A stretch of DNA of 64,000 nucleotides from positions 4,588,001 through 4,652,000 of the forward strand of contig CM065652.1 in the NCBI GenBank assembly GCA_033220425.1, given 5' to 3'. This stretch comes from Lepraria neglecta (taxonomy: Eukaryota > Ascomycota > Lecanoromycetes > Lecanorales > Stereocaulaceae). The notes under the pieces were generated by a model. It was not told the origin of the DNA, did no database searches, and worked only from the letters and a program-made list of their open reading frames with translations. A program made the translations under genes and the position numbers. How positions within the stretch are numbered: the stretch's first letter is position 1; every line of letters starts with the position of its first letter. Positions 10,572 to 22,000 of the stretch are shown piece by piece.

Positions 10572-11007
10572 TGTTAGAACCATGAGTTCTGATAGGACTG
10601 TCCTGTAGGACAAGATACTACAGACAGGACTAGCAGCTGAAGCGATGAGCGCAACGAGCGCCGTGCGCTCATGGCGCTCAAGAATGATGAGCGCAATGAG
10701 CGCCGTGCGCTCATAACGCTCAACAGATGCTTGGCAGGATTTCTTATGTCTATATATACGGGGCTTTGCCCGTTGTTTGGAACAGTGTGTTCAACTTGGT
10801 TTAACTTGGTAAACTATTACTTAGTTAATCTTCCTGGTAACTCCTTGTACTATACTTTACTAGTTATCAATATAGAACGCATTGATTACCTACAACCACA
10901 AAGACTGCCATTCTCCTGAGTAACTCCTCTCCTACAGAAGCATAAGACATCTATACCCATACCCGGTTATCGTACTATTAGGTTACTAACCGTTATAGGT
11001 CGTAACA
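10572..11007 (+). repeat. 5' LTR of element G
   Basis: 436 bp with TG...CA ends. The GATGAGCGCAA.GAGCGCC motif is repeated twice in the first third, and TCTATATATACGGGG is a likely TATA region. The ORF across 10671-10919 is part of the LTR and is not a gene. Confidence 0.95.
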
Positions 11008-11025
11008 CTTTGAATACCCTAAGGG

Positions 11026-12810
11026 ATAAGTTCTTTAACAACTTCAGGCAGAAACCCTACCCTAAGCACCTTAACGGTTACTGGCCAGAGACGCTATACT
11101 ATAGACGAAGGATCTGGAAAAAGGATTAAGGTTACAGTACCAGACCTGTACTACGGAGACAGGGATAAGCTTGAGCCATAGCTCACGCAAGTACAACTGT
11201 ACCTTCTATTCCAGGGAGACTTGCTCCTAGTAACCAGATATACTACCTTCGCCATATCGTACCTACGAGGACGGGCCCAAAAGTGGGTCGAACCTTTCCT
11301 AAAGAAGTATATGGAAGACGACGACGAAGACGGCGACGTTAAGTCATGGATAGAAAGTATACTAAAGTTTATGGTTAAAATCCGCTGTATGTTCGGACCT
11401 TCTAATGAGGCAAATGTAGTAATATGTATCATTTAGTATATGAAGTAAAAGAAGTCAGCGTCAGAGTTTTCAACTCAGTTTCAAATATACGCGACTAAAA
11501 TAGGCTAGGATGATGATACACTGATGACGATGTATCGTTGAGGCCTTAAAGACAATGTTAAAGACGAGCTTATAAGATTTGGAGGAGTAATCGATACTCT
11601 GGACGGACTTATTGAAAATGCGATCGAAATCGATGACAAGCTATTCGAACGATCTATAGAGAAGCGGCATGACGGAGGAGTCAGCGGAACCTGACACGAG
11701 GGATTCTTCTCGAAGACGAGGAATTACCGATAAGACTACGGGGAACGCGATACTTACCGTGGTATAGTGCCGATAGAGATTGACTTTATTTAGATAGGAA
11801 AGAAGAAAGGAAACTTTAAAGGGAAAAAGCAGTACGGGGGAAAGAAAGCAATTACTTGCTATAGCTATAGCAAACTGGGTTATATAGCTAGAGACTGCAG
11901 GTCGAAGAATATAGTATACCGACCGCAGATTAACGCAATAGAAGGAGGACCTCTGGATAACGAGGAAGACTCCGAAGAAATATGGCCACTCCACGATACA
12001 GAAGAAATAAGTCAGGATTCGGAAGACGATACCTTCGAATTAGAATTCAATAAAGAAGTGTGGAGGTATTACTATAGGGATGGTAACAGATCTTAATAGT
12101 ATGAGACGGATCAGGAATAGCGGAAAGCTAGTCCGGAGAGACCAGCGTCGATACCCGAACCTGGATCTACTATATCCTAAGCAGAAGGAAAATTGCTAGA
12201 AATTAAAGAACCTTAATCGGACGAAGACGAATGTAAACTCTTCGACGAGATCGAAAGTAAGGTACGAGGTATGTTGAATGAGCAATTATCTGTAAAACCC
12301 AAATGGGACGAACCTATACGAGACTATCGATGCGATAGGGAACATCAGCAGTATGGCGAGATTCCATGTACTGAATGTGTACTACCCGATTATTCAGTAT
12401 ACAGAGAGGAAAGGGGCCGTTTAGCGAAAGAACATACGGTACCTTTACTCAAGAAAGCTTACTATGGAGAGATATAGTGGTATAAGTGTAAGGAAGATAG
12501 GTGTTAATAGTATCTTGCAAGTAAGAGGAAGTATTACTACTTCCTATACTTTATAGAGAAGTGGGAAAAGGAAAGAAATAACTTACTTAAAGTCTTCAAG
12601 AGAGGAGCTTGTAACCAAGTACTATAGTACAGCTGCCTATATGATAAATATATTCCGCATAAGGGAATAAAGGAAGTATATAGATTCCTACCATTATAGG
12701 GAAAAGAATAATCTCTTATGCTACAGGGAAGCATAAGGAGATTAATGCGTTATTCCCCAAACAATAATTATGTTCCGCCCAGTACTATACTTATATTATT
12801 ATACCAGTGA
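11026..12810 (+). pseudogene. Gag of element G (RIP-broken)
   Basis: Capsid/nucleocapsid precursor of the LTR element. The frame runs from after the 5' LTR to a TGA at 12808-12810, interrupted only by TAA/TAG stops at former Gln/Trp codons. Visible landmarks: a YYGDRDKLE start of the capsid core near 11150, an open stretch 11221-11436 containing a Gly-Arg-Ala-Gln-Lys-Trp-Val segment and an Asp/Glu run, and a CCHC zinc knuckle at 11857-11900 (C-Y-S-Y-S-K-L-G-Y-I-A-R-D-C, with second Cys and His mutated to Tyr). The region 12271-12477 is still open and has a Cys-rich IPCTECVLPD patch. The start codon is not visible; an ATA at 11026 could be a mutated ATG. Pol follows in the -1 frame, so a programmed frameshift near the gag end is likely. 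Confidence 0.8.
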
Positions 12811-15800
12811 ATATTAACGGATAGCGGACTGTGGCGATGATAGATAGCGGAGCTACGGGAAATTTTATCTTAAGGAACTTGGTAGACTCAAGCGGCCTAC
12901 TAACCTAAAAGAAGAAATTGTCTTATGAGCTACGCCTGGCCGACAGGTTAGTATTCTCAACAGGGAAAGTAGAGGAGGAAACACGCTCCCTACTAGTGAT
13001 AATTCAGTAACACTACGAGGAGATTACATTTGATATAGTTGGGATGGCTACTTATAATGTCATTTTGGGAATGCCTTGGTTGAATAAATATAACCTAGAA
13101 ATCAACTGGAAGATAAAAATACTTAAATTCGGACGATCTGGAAACGTTACTAGTATTAGACCTATCAGTCGATAGTAGACGATAATAGATAAGAGAAAGA
13201 ACCGAAGACTGGTCGAAGTATATATTACTTCATTCTTAAACGATAAGGGCGACTTCTAAAAGAGAAGGCCCGACTCCTTAGTTACTAGCGAAGGTCAGCG
13301 GGATACTAAAGAGAGAGCTATTAAAGGAAAAGACGAACCTTCTGCAATCCCTCGGGAATATAAACGGTAGGTATACCTATTCGAGGAAGAGACGAGCGCA
13401 AAAGCGTTGCCTAAGCACCAGTTATAGGATCATGAGATCGAACTCGAACCTGGCAAGGCGCCAATATTCGGACCTATCTATATATTATTAGAAAAGGAAC
13501 TTACCGTACTTCGCGGGTATATCGATAAGAACCTTAAGAAGGGATTTATTCGGGAATCCAAATTACTAGCAGGTTATCCAATCCTCTTCGCACTGAAGAA
13601 GGACGGAAGCTTAAGACTGTGCGTCGACTATCGAAAGTTGAACGATATTACCATCAAGAATCGTTACCCTTTGCCAAATATCAGCGAGCTATAGGATCGG
13701 CTCAGTAAGGCAAAGATATTCATAAAACTAGATCTTAGGGGCGTATATAACCTGATTCGGATGAAAGAAGGCGAAGAATGGAAAACTGCCTTCCGGACCA
13801 GATATGGCTATTACGAGTATCTAGTGATGCCGTTTGGACTTACCAACGTACCAGCAACCTGTTAAGCACTTGTTAATAACGTCGTACGAGCACACTTAGA
13901 TCGAATAGCGATAGCGTACCTCGACGATATCTTAATCTACTCTAAGAAAAAGGAAGAACATATCAAGCATGTATAGGACGTCATCGAATGCCTGTCGTAA
14001 GCAGGACTTCTCCTTAAACCGGAAAAGTGCGAATTTTACAGGGACTCTGTCGAGTTCCTAGGATTTGTGGTCAGTATAAAAGGTATTAGCATAAGTCTAG
14101 AAAAGATCAAAGCCATAGCGGAATGGCCTATACCACAGGACGTCAAAGTAGTACAAAGTTTCTTAGGATTTGCTAACTTTAACAGAAAGTTTATTGAAGG
14201 CTACTCAAAGAAAGCACTTCCACTTACGGATATTACCAAGAAAGATATCGGATTTACATGGGGACAAGAACAATAAAGGTCGTTTGACACGTTAAAGAAA
14301 GCATATGCGGATCCACCAGTGCTCTGTACCTTTCAAGCCAACGAACCGGCTTGTATCGAAACAGACGCCTCGGATCTCGCAATAGGAGCATGCCTTTGTC
14401 AAATGAAGGACCAAAAGTGGCATCCAGTTGCCTACTTTTCACGAAAGATGTCAGTAGCAGAACAAAACTATGATATACACGACAAAGAACTACTTGCCGT
14501 GGTATGTACACTTCAAAATTGGAGAGTGTACGCAGAAAGCTACTCGAACTTAACCATCTTCACGGAACGACCAATCCTAAAACAAGAAGCCGATGGATCA
14601 TTGGTGCCGCACCAGGCATTGGCAATGACCCTTCGCATATCAGGACCTGATACGACTGATAGGATCGTAAAGGCTTATAACAACGATGCATTCGCAACGA
14701 AGCTACGACAGGATCAACCGGATTCAGTATTGCTCAGATATCAGGAAAAAACTTATTTACCTGATACATGCGTTGAAGAAGTGATCAGGGATCACCACGA
14801 TGACCCACTATAAGGTCACCCTAGAGTGTCTAAGACAATGGAACTCCTAGGACGAGGATACGCAGCGCCGAGACTTCGGACGCGCGTTAAGCAATATATC
14901 AAGGAATGTATTCAATACCAGCAGAACAAGTCTGCACGACACGCCAAGTACGGGCAAATTCAGTTTGCGCCTGTACCGGAGTCACCATGGGATGATGTCA
15001 CAATAGACTTTATGGTCAAACTACCACCTTCGAAGGATCCAGCAACGCAAGACACCTTCGATTCAATCATGGTCATTGTGGACAAACTCACGAAATATAC
15101 AATCATGATACCATTCAAGGAGACATACAAGGCAGATCAGCTAGCCTTCATACTACTCGACAAGCTGATAAGGGATTATAGCATACCGAAGTCGATAATA
15201 TCTGACAGAGACAAGTTGTTCACTTCCAACTACTGGAGAACGCTGATCGCAGCGATTAGAACTAAACTTCGGATGTCAACAGCGTACCATCTACAGACTG
15301 ATGGATAAACGGAACGTGCAAATCAAATAATAGAAGCCTACCTAAGACATTATATGAACCTAAAACAAGATAACTGGGTTTCACTACTTCCAATAGTATA
15401 ACTAGCGTATAACGATAAAAGATCAGACACGACAGGTCTAACACCATTCTTCGCCAACCATGGAAAGAATGTAAATATATTTCTGCAAGCTAGGGACGGA
15501 CCTAACGTAGAAAAAGCCTTAGTTAAGGCAGAAGAGCTGAAGAATTTATATAAGGATATATAGAGGACGATTGAGAGCTCTAATAATAAGTTAAAGGAAT
15601 AAGTCAACAGTAAAAGAAAGAATGTTCCTCAGCTAAAAGAGGGGGATAAAGTATACCTCTTAACAAAAAACATAAAGATAACGAGACCAAGCAAGAAATT
15701 GGATTACGTCAAGGTCGGACTATTCTTGATCAAGAAGGTAAAAGGGGCCGTTAACTATGAACTCGAGCTTCCACTTGACGCTAAAGTACATCCGGTATTC

Positions 15801-16028
15801 TATATCTCACTTCTGGAGCCAGCAAACTCTAACACACTACTCCAAGAAACGTTTCATTATAACGTTAAGGAAGAAACAGAGTATAAGGTCGAGAGGATCC
15901 TAGACAGAAGAAATCAGTTCTACCTAGTCAAATAGAAAGGGTACAACGAAACGGAAAGTACCTGGGAACCTCTTAGGAACCTTGCGGGGAATTACGGGGA
16001 ACGCCTGCAAGAGTTTCATCGGAGATAA
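12765..16028 (+). pseudogene. Pol of element G: protease-RT-RNase H-integrase-chromodomain
   Basis: All recognisable domains lie in one frame, -1 relative to gag. Protease has an intact DSGAT site near 12843. RT runs about 13480-14080 with VDYRKLND, a [11 protein letters not shown] block and an intact [11 protein letters not shown] at 13917. RNase H keeps ETDASDLAIGA (14355) and NYDIHDKELLAVV, but jumps from LTIFT straight to ERPILKQEADG. The zinc-binding HHCC part follows (IRDHHDDP at 14785 and a C-I-Q-Y-Q remnant). The integrase core carries DFMVKLPPS and ISDRDKLFTSNYW (15205) of the DDE triad. The C-terminal chromodomain reads QFYLVK-stop-KGYNETESTWEPLRNLAG (15914-15990). Stops at about ten former Gln/Trp codons inactivate it. 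The gene ends at TAA 16026-16028 and overlaps the antisense gene by 56 bp. Confidence 0.9.
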
Positions 16029-16500
16029 GAGAAGACCAGTCGAAACTCTCGGGGCCCTCTAGGCCGGGGGGGAGGTCGAACTACTCGGAGCCGACGTTGA
16101 ATAACAAGCCGTCAGGGGTATCAGAAGGAAGACCCTTGTCCTTCTCCAACTCCTCGATGTTCTATAACTCGCGCTTAACCAACTTTCTCTCTTCATCCTA
16201 AACTCGGTCAAATTACGATTAAAGGCGTATAAGTTTCGCCTGCGTTTCTTTTATTTCTAACCAAGTATCATCGCGAACTTTCTTAATGCGACATATCTCA
16301 TCGACGGACACAACTAGGTCACACTTCTTGCCCGCAGCAACGCAGTTGGAACAACGATCTAAACGGACGCCCACCAAGCATTGCCTATTGCCCTTTGTAC
16401 AGAGAGTACAAGGACGCATCACGAATCTGGATAATTCACTAGAGAGTTCTTTACGACGGACGATGGGATCTTTGGAACGGATGTTTCGACGAGGAGGCAT
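15973..16500 (-). pseudogene. Antisense Zn2Cys6-like accessory gene of element G
   Basis: A 176-codon frame on the strand opposite to pol, from ATG at 16500 (MPPRRNIRSKDP) to TAA at 15973. I prefer this start because the 30 codons above it run into the 3' LTR, and elements B and C have the matching (mutated) start at the same place. Residues 31-60 hold six cysteines spaced C-X2-C-X6-C-X8-C-X2-C-X6-C, the fungal Zn2Cys6 binuclear cluster spacing (CTLC...QC...RCSNC...KC). A Lys/Glu/Gln-rich, probably coiled-coil stretch follows, then an acidic, Ser/Pro-containing tail (SDTPDGLLFNVGSE). The five internal stops are all TAA/TAG, as from Gln codons, and the first 93 codons are intact. It may be a DNA-binding or regulatory factor carried by the element; function is inferred from the motif only. 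Confidence 0.75.
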
Positions 16501-16548
16501 GAAGGATAGATGGTTTCTCGGGACGAGAAATCTGAAGGAGGGGGCTAG

Positions 16549-16984
16549 TGTTAGAACCATGAGTTCTGACAGGACTGTCCTGTAGGACAAGATACTACAG
16601 ACAGGACTAGCAGCTGAAGCGATGAGCGCAACGAGCGCCGTGCGCTCATAGCGCTCAAGAATGATGAGCGCAATGAGCGCCGTGCGCTTATAACGCTTAA
16701 TAGATACTTGGCAGGATTTCTTATATCTACATATACGGGGCTTTGCCCGTTGTTTGGAACAGTGTGTTCAACTTGGTTCAACTTGGTAAACCATTACTTG
16801 GTTAATCTTCCTGGTAACTCCTTGTACTATACTTTACTAGTTATCAACATAGAACGCATTGATTACCTATAACCACAAAGACTGCCATTCTCCTGAGTAA
16901 CTCCTCTCCCATAGAAGCATAAGACATCTACACCCATACCCGGTTATCGCACCGTTAGGTTACCAACCGTCGTGGGTCGTAACA
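16549..16984 (+). repeat. 3' LTR of element G
   Basis: Same length as the 5' LTR. All differences I counted (about 23) are C/T or G/A, as expected when both copies are targets of RIP. Followed by CGGAC. Confidence 0.95.
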
Positions 16985-17206
16985 CGGACCTGGCGATACT
17001 AAGAGCCTATTCCGGGATATCGCTATTACTATAGCCTTCTAGGAGTTCCTATTAGTCTACTACTCAGAAATCGTTATACTAACCTCGGCGATATAGATAT
17101 ATATCGGATTACAGAGGAAAAGGGGCCCTAGGGAGGTATTTATTGAGATAGTCGGTATATTCGGTTAACGAGCGTGCTCCGTTACTACTAATATAGTCGT
17201 TCTCTA
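16985..17206. other. Unassigned sequence right of element G
   Basis: Continuation of 10432-10571 across the G insertion. Moderately TA-enriched, with no recognised domain and no match to other parts of the window that I could find. It ends at the small Helitron derivative starting at 17207. Confidence 0.4.
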
Positions 17207-17982
17207 TCTTCTTCTAATAATAGATTATAAGGAAATTCGGAGGGTATTCCGCACTTACAGCCAATTATAATGGCCCTATACTTCCCCCCCTAATAGTACG
17301 CTTTTCGGCCTAGCGCCTTCAACTATCAAAAGTTGAATTCGTATCGCAACTTTTTTGCAGCAATGCCCCGCGCCACATACGTTATATGATATCGAGATGA
17401 TTCCATAAGTTTTGGAACCAAGCACGCGCTTTCTAATGCCGTCAAATTTTTCAAAATCGGTCTACTTACGCAAAAGTTATGAGCAAAAGAAGCGTTTTCG
17501 CCATGTTTTTGCGGGCAGCACGGTGGCAGATGCCAAGCATTGAGCTTGGCGCCCCGGACCCTAGAACATTAAAAGTTGAATGCGCACCGCAACTTCTTCG
17601 CAGCAATGCCCCGCGCCATATACGTTATACGATATCGAGATGATTTCACGAGTTTTGGAACCAAGCATGCGCTTTCCAACGCCGTTCGAATTTTGAAATT
17701 CGGTAAATAGTTGGCTAAGGCAAGCTCAAAAAAACATGTTTTTGCCTGCGGAGTTCCCTGAAGCTACTACCGCAGTCACCCCCGAAGTGCCTCCGGAGTA
17801 CTCAATATTTAACCCTTAATAACTTTCGATATATTAGGGTTAGGGCTTAGCTTATATATAAAAAATATACTATAGATAGTAGGCTTTCTAGTTAGGCTTA
17901 AACTTTCTAAATCGAGTATAAAATAAGCGAGATATAGTAGTTTTTATAGTAATCTTCTGTGAAGATTATAGATACTAACTTG
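17207..17982 (+). mobile_element. Small Helitron derivative F1
   Basis: The 776-bp element has TCTTCTTCTAATAATAG at the 5' end and a hairpin (GTAATCTTC loop GAAGATTA) about 12 bp before the 3' end ACTAACTTG. The flanks are A on the left and T on the right with no target duplication. Both ends match the large Helitron at 23311-34153. The interior holds one full and one partial copy of a 243-bp repeat (starts at 17321 and 17564), which includes the hairpin GCCAAGCATTGAGCTTGGC. No coding capacity. Confidence 0.85.
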
Positions 17983-18604
17983 TAGATATATAAGTAGTTA
18001 GTCAAGTATTTAGGATGCGGTTGAGGTAGTAGTCTTACTATATATATAGAGAGGTATCTAGCTATAGTTAAGATAGCCCTGCGCGGTAGTTATAGGATTA
18101 GGAGCTTTATCGGATAGGCTAAATTCTAAGAGATTATCCTCTAGCGATAGTACGGACTTATTATAGGTATCTGAATCGGATAGCCTAGAAACGGCCGAGC
18201 GAGACTTGAGAGGATCCTTGTAGTTAGGCGGGTTATCGTTTTTATTGAAGGGAAGGGTATTGTTAATACTACGGAGCCTACTTACTAACGCTAATATTAC
18301 TACGTAAGTACTAGCTAATATAGAGATGGAGGAGTAGGATAGTAATGCCGCCGAGGATCGGGTAGACCGGTTACGCTCTAACTCGAGAGAGAGCTACGCG
18401 ATCCTAGACGAGTCGTCGTCTTCTAATAGTAGGGTATAGGTTATAAATATTAGTCTTGAAAATATTAAATAGAAGAGGATATTAACTAAAGTTAACGTTA
18501 ACGTCGAAAGAGGGATATAGACTACGATAACCCTTAATATTAAAGAGGTACTTAGTAATAAGGCACTTATAGAGGAATACGGTTAGAGTTAAGGGATAGG
18601 ATAT
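17983..18604 (+). pseudogene. Degenerate coding-like tract, left part (host side of E)
   Basis: Sequence older than element E: removing E (GATAT duplications at 18600-18604 and 46481-46485) joins it to 46486 onward. On the plus strand a frame around 18350-18600 is rich in charged and Ser residues (for example DRVDRLRSNSRESYAILDES). It is broken only by TAA/TAG, suggesting a RIP-destroyed coding sequence. I do not recognise the family; it could belong to another transposon. Confidence 0.35.
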
Positions 18605-19055
18605 TATAATACCAACTATTATATTAGAAGGGTCTATCTTGTTAGTAAAGCGATTCTAATATCTCCTAGTGCGCGGAGCGCTAGCGTAGATCGGGACGAT
18701 ATTTGACTAACTTAGTAGACGTTAGGAGCTAGGCTCTTAGTAGTACGCTAGCTGCCTAATAGCGGCTATATATTACCTATAGAAAGAAGCTTAAGGAGCG
18801 GTCTACCTACTTCTTTCCTAAGGATCCTTAGTAATTAGTTCTAATATAGAACTATCTATACTATACTAGTAATATAACTACTTCACGTCTTTAAATACCT
18901 TTATATATAGTAGCGTAACGCTAGTAGGAAGCTAAGCCGTAGTCCGATATCGTAGTACTAGCGGGACGCAGTTCCTAGAGTATAGTAATAGTCTACTAGC
19001 GAGAAGCCTAGTTTATAGAGTAATAATAGCCCGCTAACGGGGAGTATACCTTATA
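18605..19055 (+). repeat. 5' LTR of element E
   Basis: Starts TATAATACC (from TGTAATACC) and ends CCTTATA (from CCTTACA). Preceded by GATAT. Same 451-bp length as the partner at 46030. Confidence 0.88.
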
Positions 19056-22000
19056 GTTCTAATTACTCTAACCTTTAAGGCTAAAGGCCCGGAGTAGGAT
19101 ATTATAGTAAGATAACCGCGCTTTTTAGAAGAACTAGAGACTATATACCCCGATAACGCGCCGATAGTAGAGTCCTCGGACTTAACCCTTTTATCTCCGG
19201 TACTCTAGTAGAGGATTACCTAACTTAAGATAGAAAACTAATACTTATTAGAAGAAAAACGTGTCCGGGAATTAGAAGCTTAGGATATAGAGCTTTAATA
19301 GGGAGTTAAAGCTAATATAGAAGACTTTAAGGGGCTTAGTAATAGCGATATACTATTAGTCTTACTAGTAGTAAAGATAATACGCTCTGAAAAGATATAA
19401 CTCTATTACGGGTATAGTAAAGGAGAGTATATCCGCTAGTTCGCTAACGTCGAAATTAAATTCCTCCTAAGTCCTAAATATTTTACTACCGATAGGGCGA
19501 AAATCCTCTACTATATATAGTCTCTAGAAGGGGATATAGTAATATAGTAGCGGTAATACTTTCGGAAGGAATAGCTAGACGAGTACTCTTTTAAAGAACT
19601 TTTCTTAGTTTCTCTTAGATTTAATAGTAGATCTAGTAAATTACTAACTACTTATCTATAAGCGCTTAAATAGCGCTAAATAATAGTAGAGATAGAAGGT
19701 TTCTATCTTTAAAGCTTACCTAGAAGAGCTAGAAAGCTATATTACTCCCCTATTAGAATATTTCCGGGTAAATAGCTTTTTAACTAAACTCTATCCTAAG
19801 TTAAAGTTAAAAATCCTAAGTACCGATAGTATCCCGATAATATATAATAGTCTCTTAGTACTTGCGATTATATAGGAAAAGAACCTTAAGCGTTATCTAT
19901 TAACGCCTAGGTCTAGTAGTAAGGGTAGGCCTTTAGAAGAATAGATATCTAGTACTCTAACTAAGTCTGCTAGCGGAGAGCTAGCGGGATATTAGCGAGA
20001 TAGTAAAAAGAGATAAAATTCTAAGTCTTATCTAGTATCTAAGGCTAACCCTAATTATTATAATAATAGTTATTATTATTATAGTAAGATAGGGTATTAG
20101 AAACCAGAATACCCCTATAGGGATAATCTAAGCTTTACCTCTATTAATACGATATAGTTAAAAAAAGATAGTACCTTACTACTACTAAGTAAACGGGGAA
20201 GATAGATAAATAGAAGCCTTAGAACCTCTTTACCTTATAGGATAAGTAATCCTCCTAGATAGTTAATAGCCTATTAAGAGGCTAATTAACCCTAGGGCGA
20301 CGATTAGCTTAGTCTCTTAGCGGTTTATAGTACAATATAATTTATAGCTAGAACGCGCTATCTTGCCGACGCCGGTATAGCTAAGTAGATAAGGCGCCTT
20401 TTATTATAGAGCGTTTTAGTTAAGCTATATAGCTACTAATAACTAGAGGTAAGAAAAGGAATATAGTTCCTTATTCTACGCCGTAGACTAGAAGGGTCCT
20501 AACTTGATTATCGGGATACTAGCGCTTTATAAATCAGGTATTATAGTTAATATACTAGCGCGCTAATAGCGGTACTAAATAAATCCTAGGCTGATATAGC
20601 TAGATAGACCGACTAAATTTGGCAAAGTTTTATAATAGGAATAGAAAGTATTCGCTATAGTTTATACTAGCGCTATAATAGCGGAGTAACCTTAGACTAA
20701 CGAGTTCGATATAACCCTTCCTCCTGAATTATAGGAGTTTAAAGATATCTTCTTAAGTAAGAAAGTAGAGATCTTACCTAAATAAAAGTAGAGAGACCCC
20801 GCTATTAAGTTAGATAGTAGGGAGCTACCTTATAGTCCTATCTATAATCTATTAAGAATAGAGCTAATAGAGCTTTAGCGGTACCTTAATAATATACTAG
20901 GAAAGAAGTAGATTCGCTACTCTATTTTACTAGTAGAAGTATCTATACTTTTTATACCGAAAAAAGATAGAGGGCTATATCTTTATATAGATTATTAAGG
21001 GTTAAATATAGTAATAATCAAGAATCGGTACCTATTAACCCTAATTACTAAGACGCTAGACCGCTTAAGTAGTACTAAAGTATTCTTAAAGTTAGACCTT
21101 AAGGATATATATTACTATATCTAAATTAAGTATAGCGATAAACGGAAGATAGTATTCCGTACGCGTTATAGTTACTTTAAATATCTTATTATACTATTTA
21201 GATTAGCGAATACCTCTACTACTTTCTAAGCGTATATTAATTAGGCCCTTATAGACCTAGTCGATATAACGTATATAGTATATTTAGATAATATCTTAGT
21301 TTTTTTAGAAACCCTAGTAGAGTATTAGAGGTATATTAAAGAAGTGCTCTAAATGCTTTAGTAATTCTAACTCTACGCGAATCGAAAGAAGTATAAGTTT
21401 TTTATAACCTAGGTTAAGTACTTAGGCTTTATTATCTCTACTGCTAGTATAGAAATAGATATATATAGAGTTAAGATAATTCGAGATTAGCTAATACTGA
21501 AGACTTATGGAGAAGTCTAGGTATTCCTAGGCTTTGCGAATTTCTATCGTCGTTTTATCTATTATTATTCGGCTATTATAGTACTAATTACTAGCCTACT
21601 AAAAGGTAGTAAGGATAGAAGGAAAACGGGACTACTTAAGTAGTCCGATAATACGTAGATAGCGTTCTAATAACTATATAGGAAGTTTACCGAAGCCCCT
21701 CTACTATAATATTTTAATCTATCTTAGAAAATTAGGGTTAAAACCGATATATCGAATTTTACTATTATAGGTATCCTATTATAACTAGATAACTAGGGGA
21801 GCTAGCGGCCCGTTATATTCTAGTCTCGTAAAATAATTCCTACTAAGTAGAATTACAAAGTATATAACTAGGAATTAGTTATAGTTATTATAGTATTTAA
21901 ATAGTAGTAATACTACCTAGAAGGAAGCCTTTTCCTAATAGAGGTTCTAATAGACTATAATAATCTATAGGGATTTATAAAGCTAAAAGAGTTAATACTA

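Larger units (their letters stand above)
10572..16984 (+). mobile_element. Complete gypsy (chromovirus-like) element G
   Basis: The 6413-bp element has 436-bp LTRs (10572-11007 and 16549-16984; TGTTAGAACC...GGTCGTAACA) and a perfect 5-bp target duplication CGGAC (10567-10571, 16985-16989). A polypurine tract GAAGGAGGGGGCTAG precedes the 3' LTR. Domain order: gag with zinc knuckle, protease, RT, RNase H, integrase, chromodomain, then an antisense cysteine-cluster gene. It is the least mutated gypsy copy here, with several frames still open for 60-164 codons. It lacks about 60 codons of RNase H relative to element C. LTR differences (about 23) are all transitions. Confidence 0.95.

Noticed and set aside
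10671-10919. 82-codon ORF
   Set aside because: It lies inside the 5' LTR of element G.
16286-16585. 99-codon plus-strand ORF
   Set aside because: Shadow of the antisense Zn2Cys6-like gene, which has the conserved cysteine spacing on the minus strand and counterparts in B and C.
17834-17845. Telomere-like TTAGGGTTAGGG (also near 35174 and, altered, 38590)
   Set aside because: Only two units, at a fixed place in each Helitron derivative, so it is part of the element and not a telomere.
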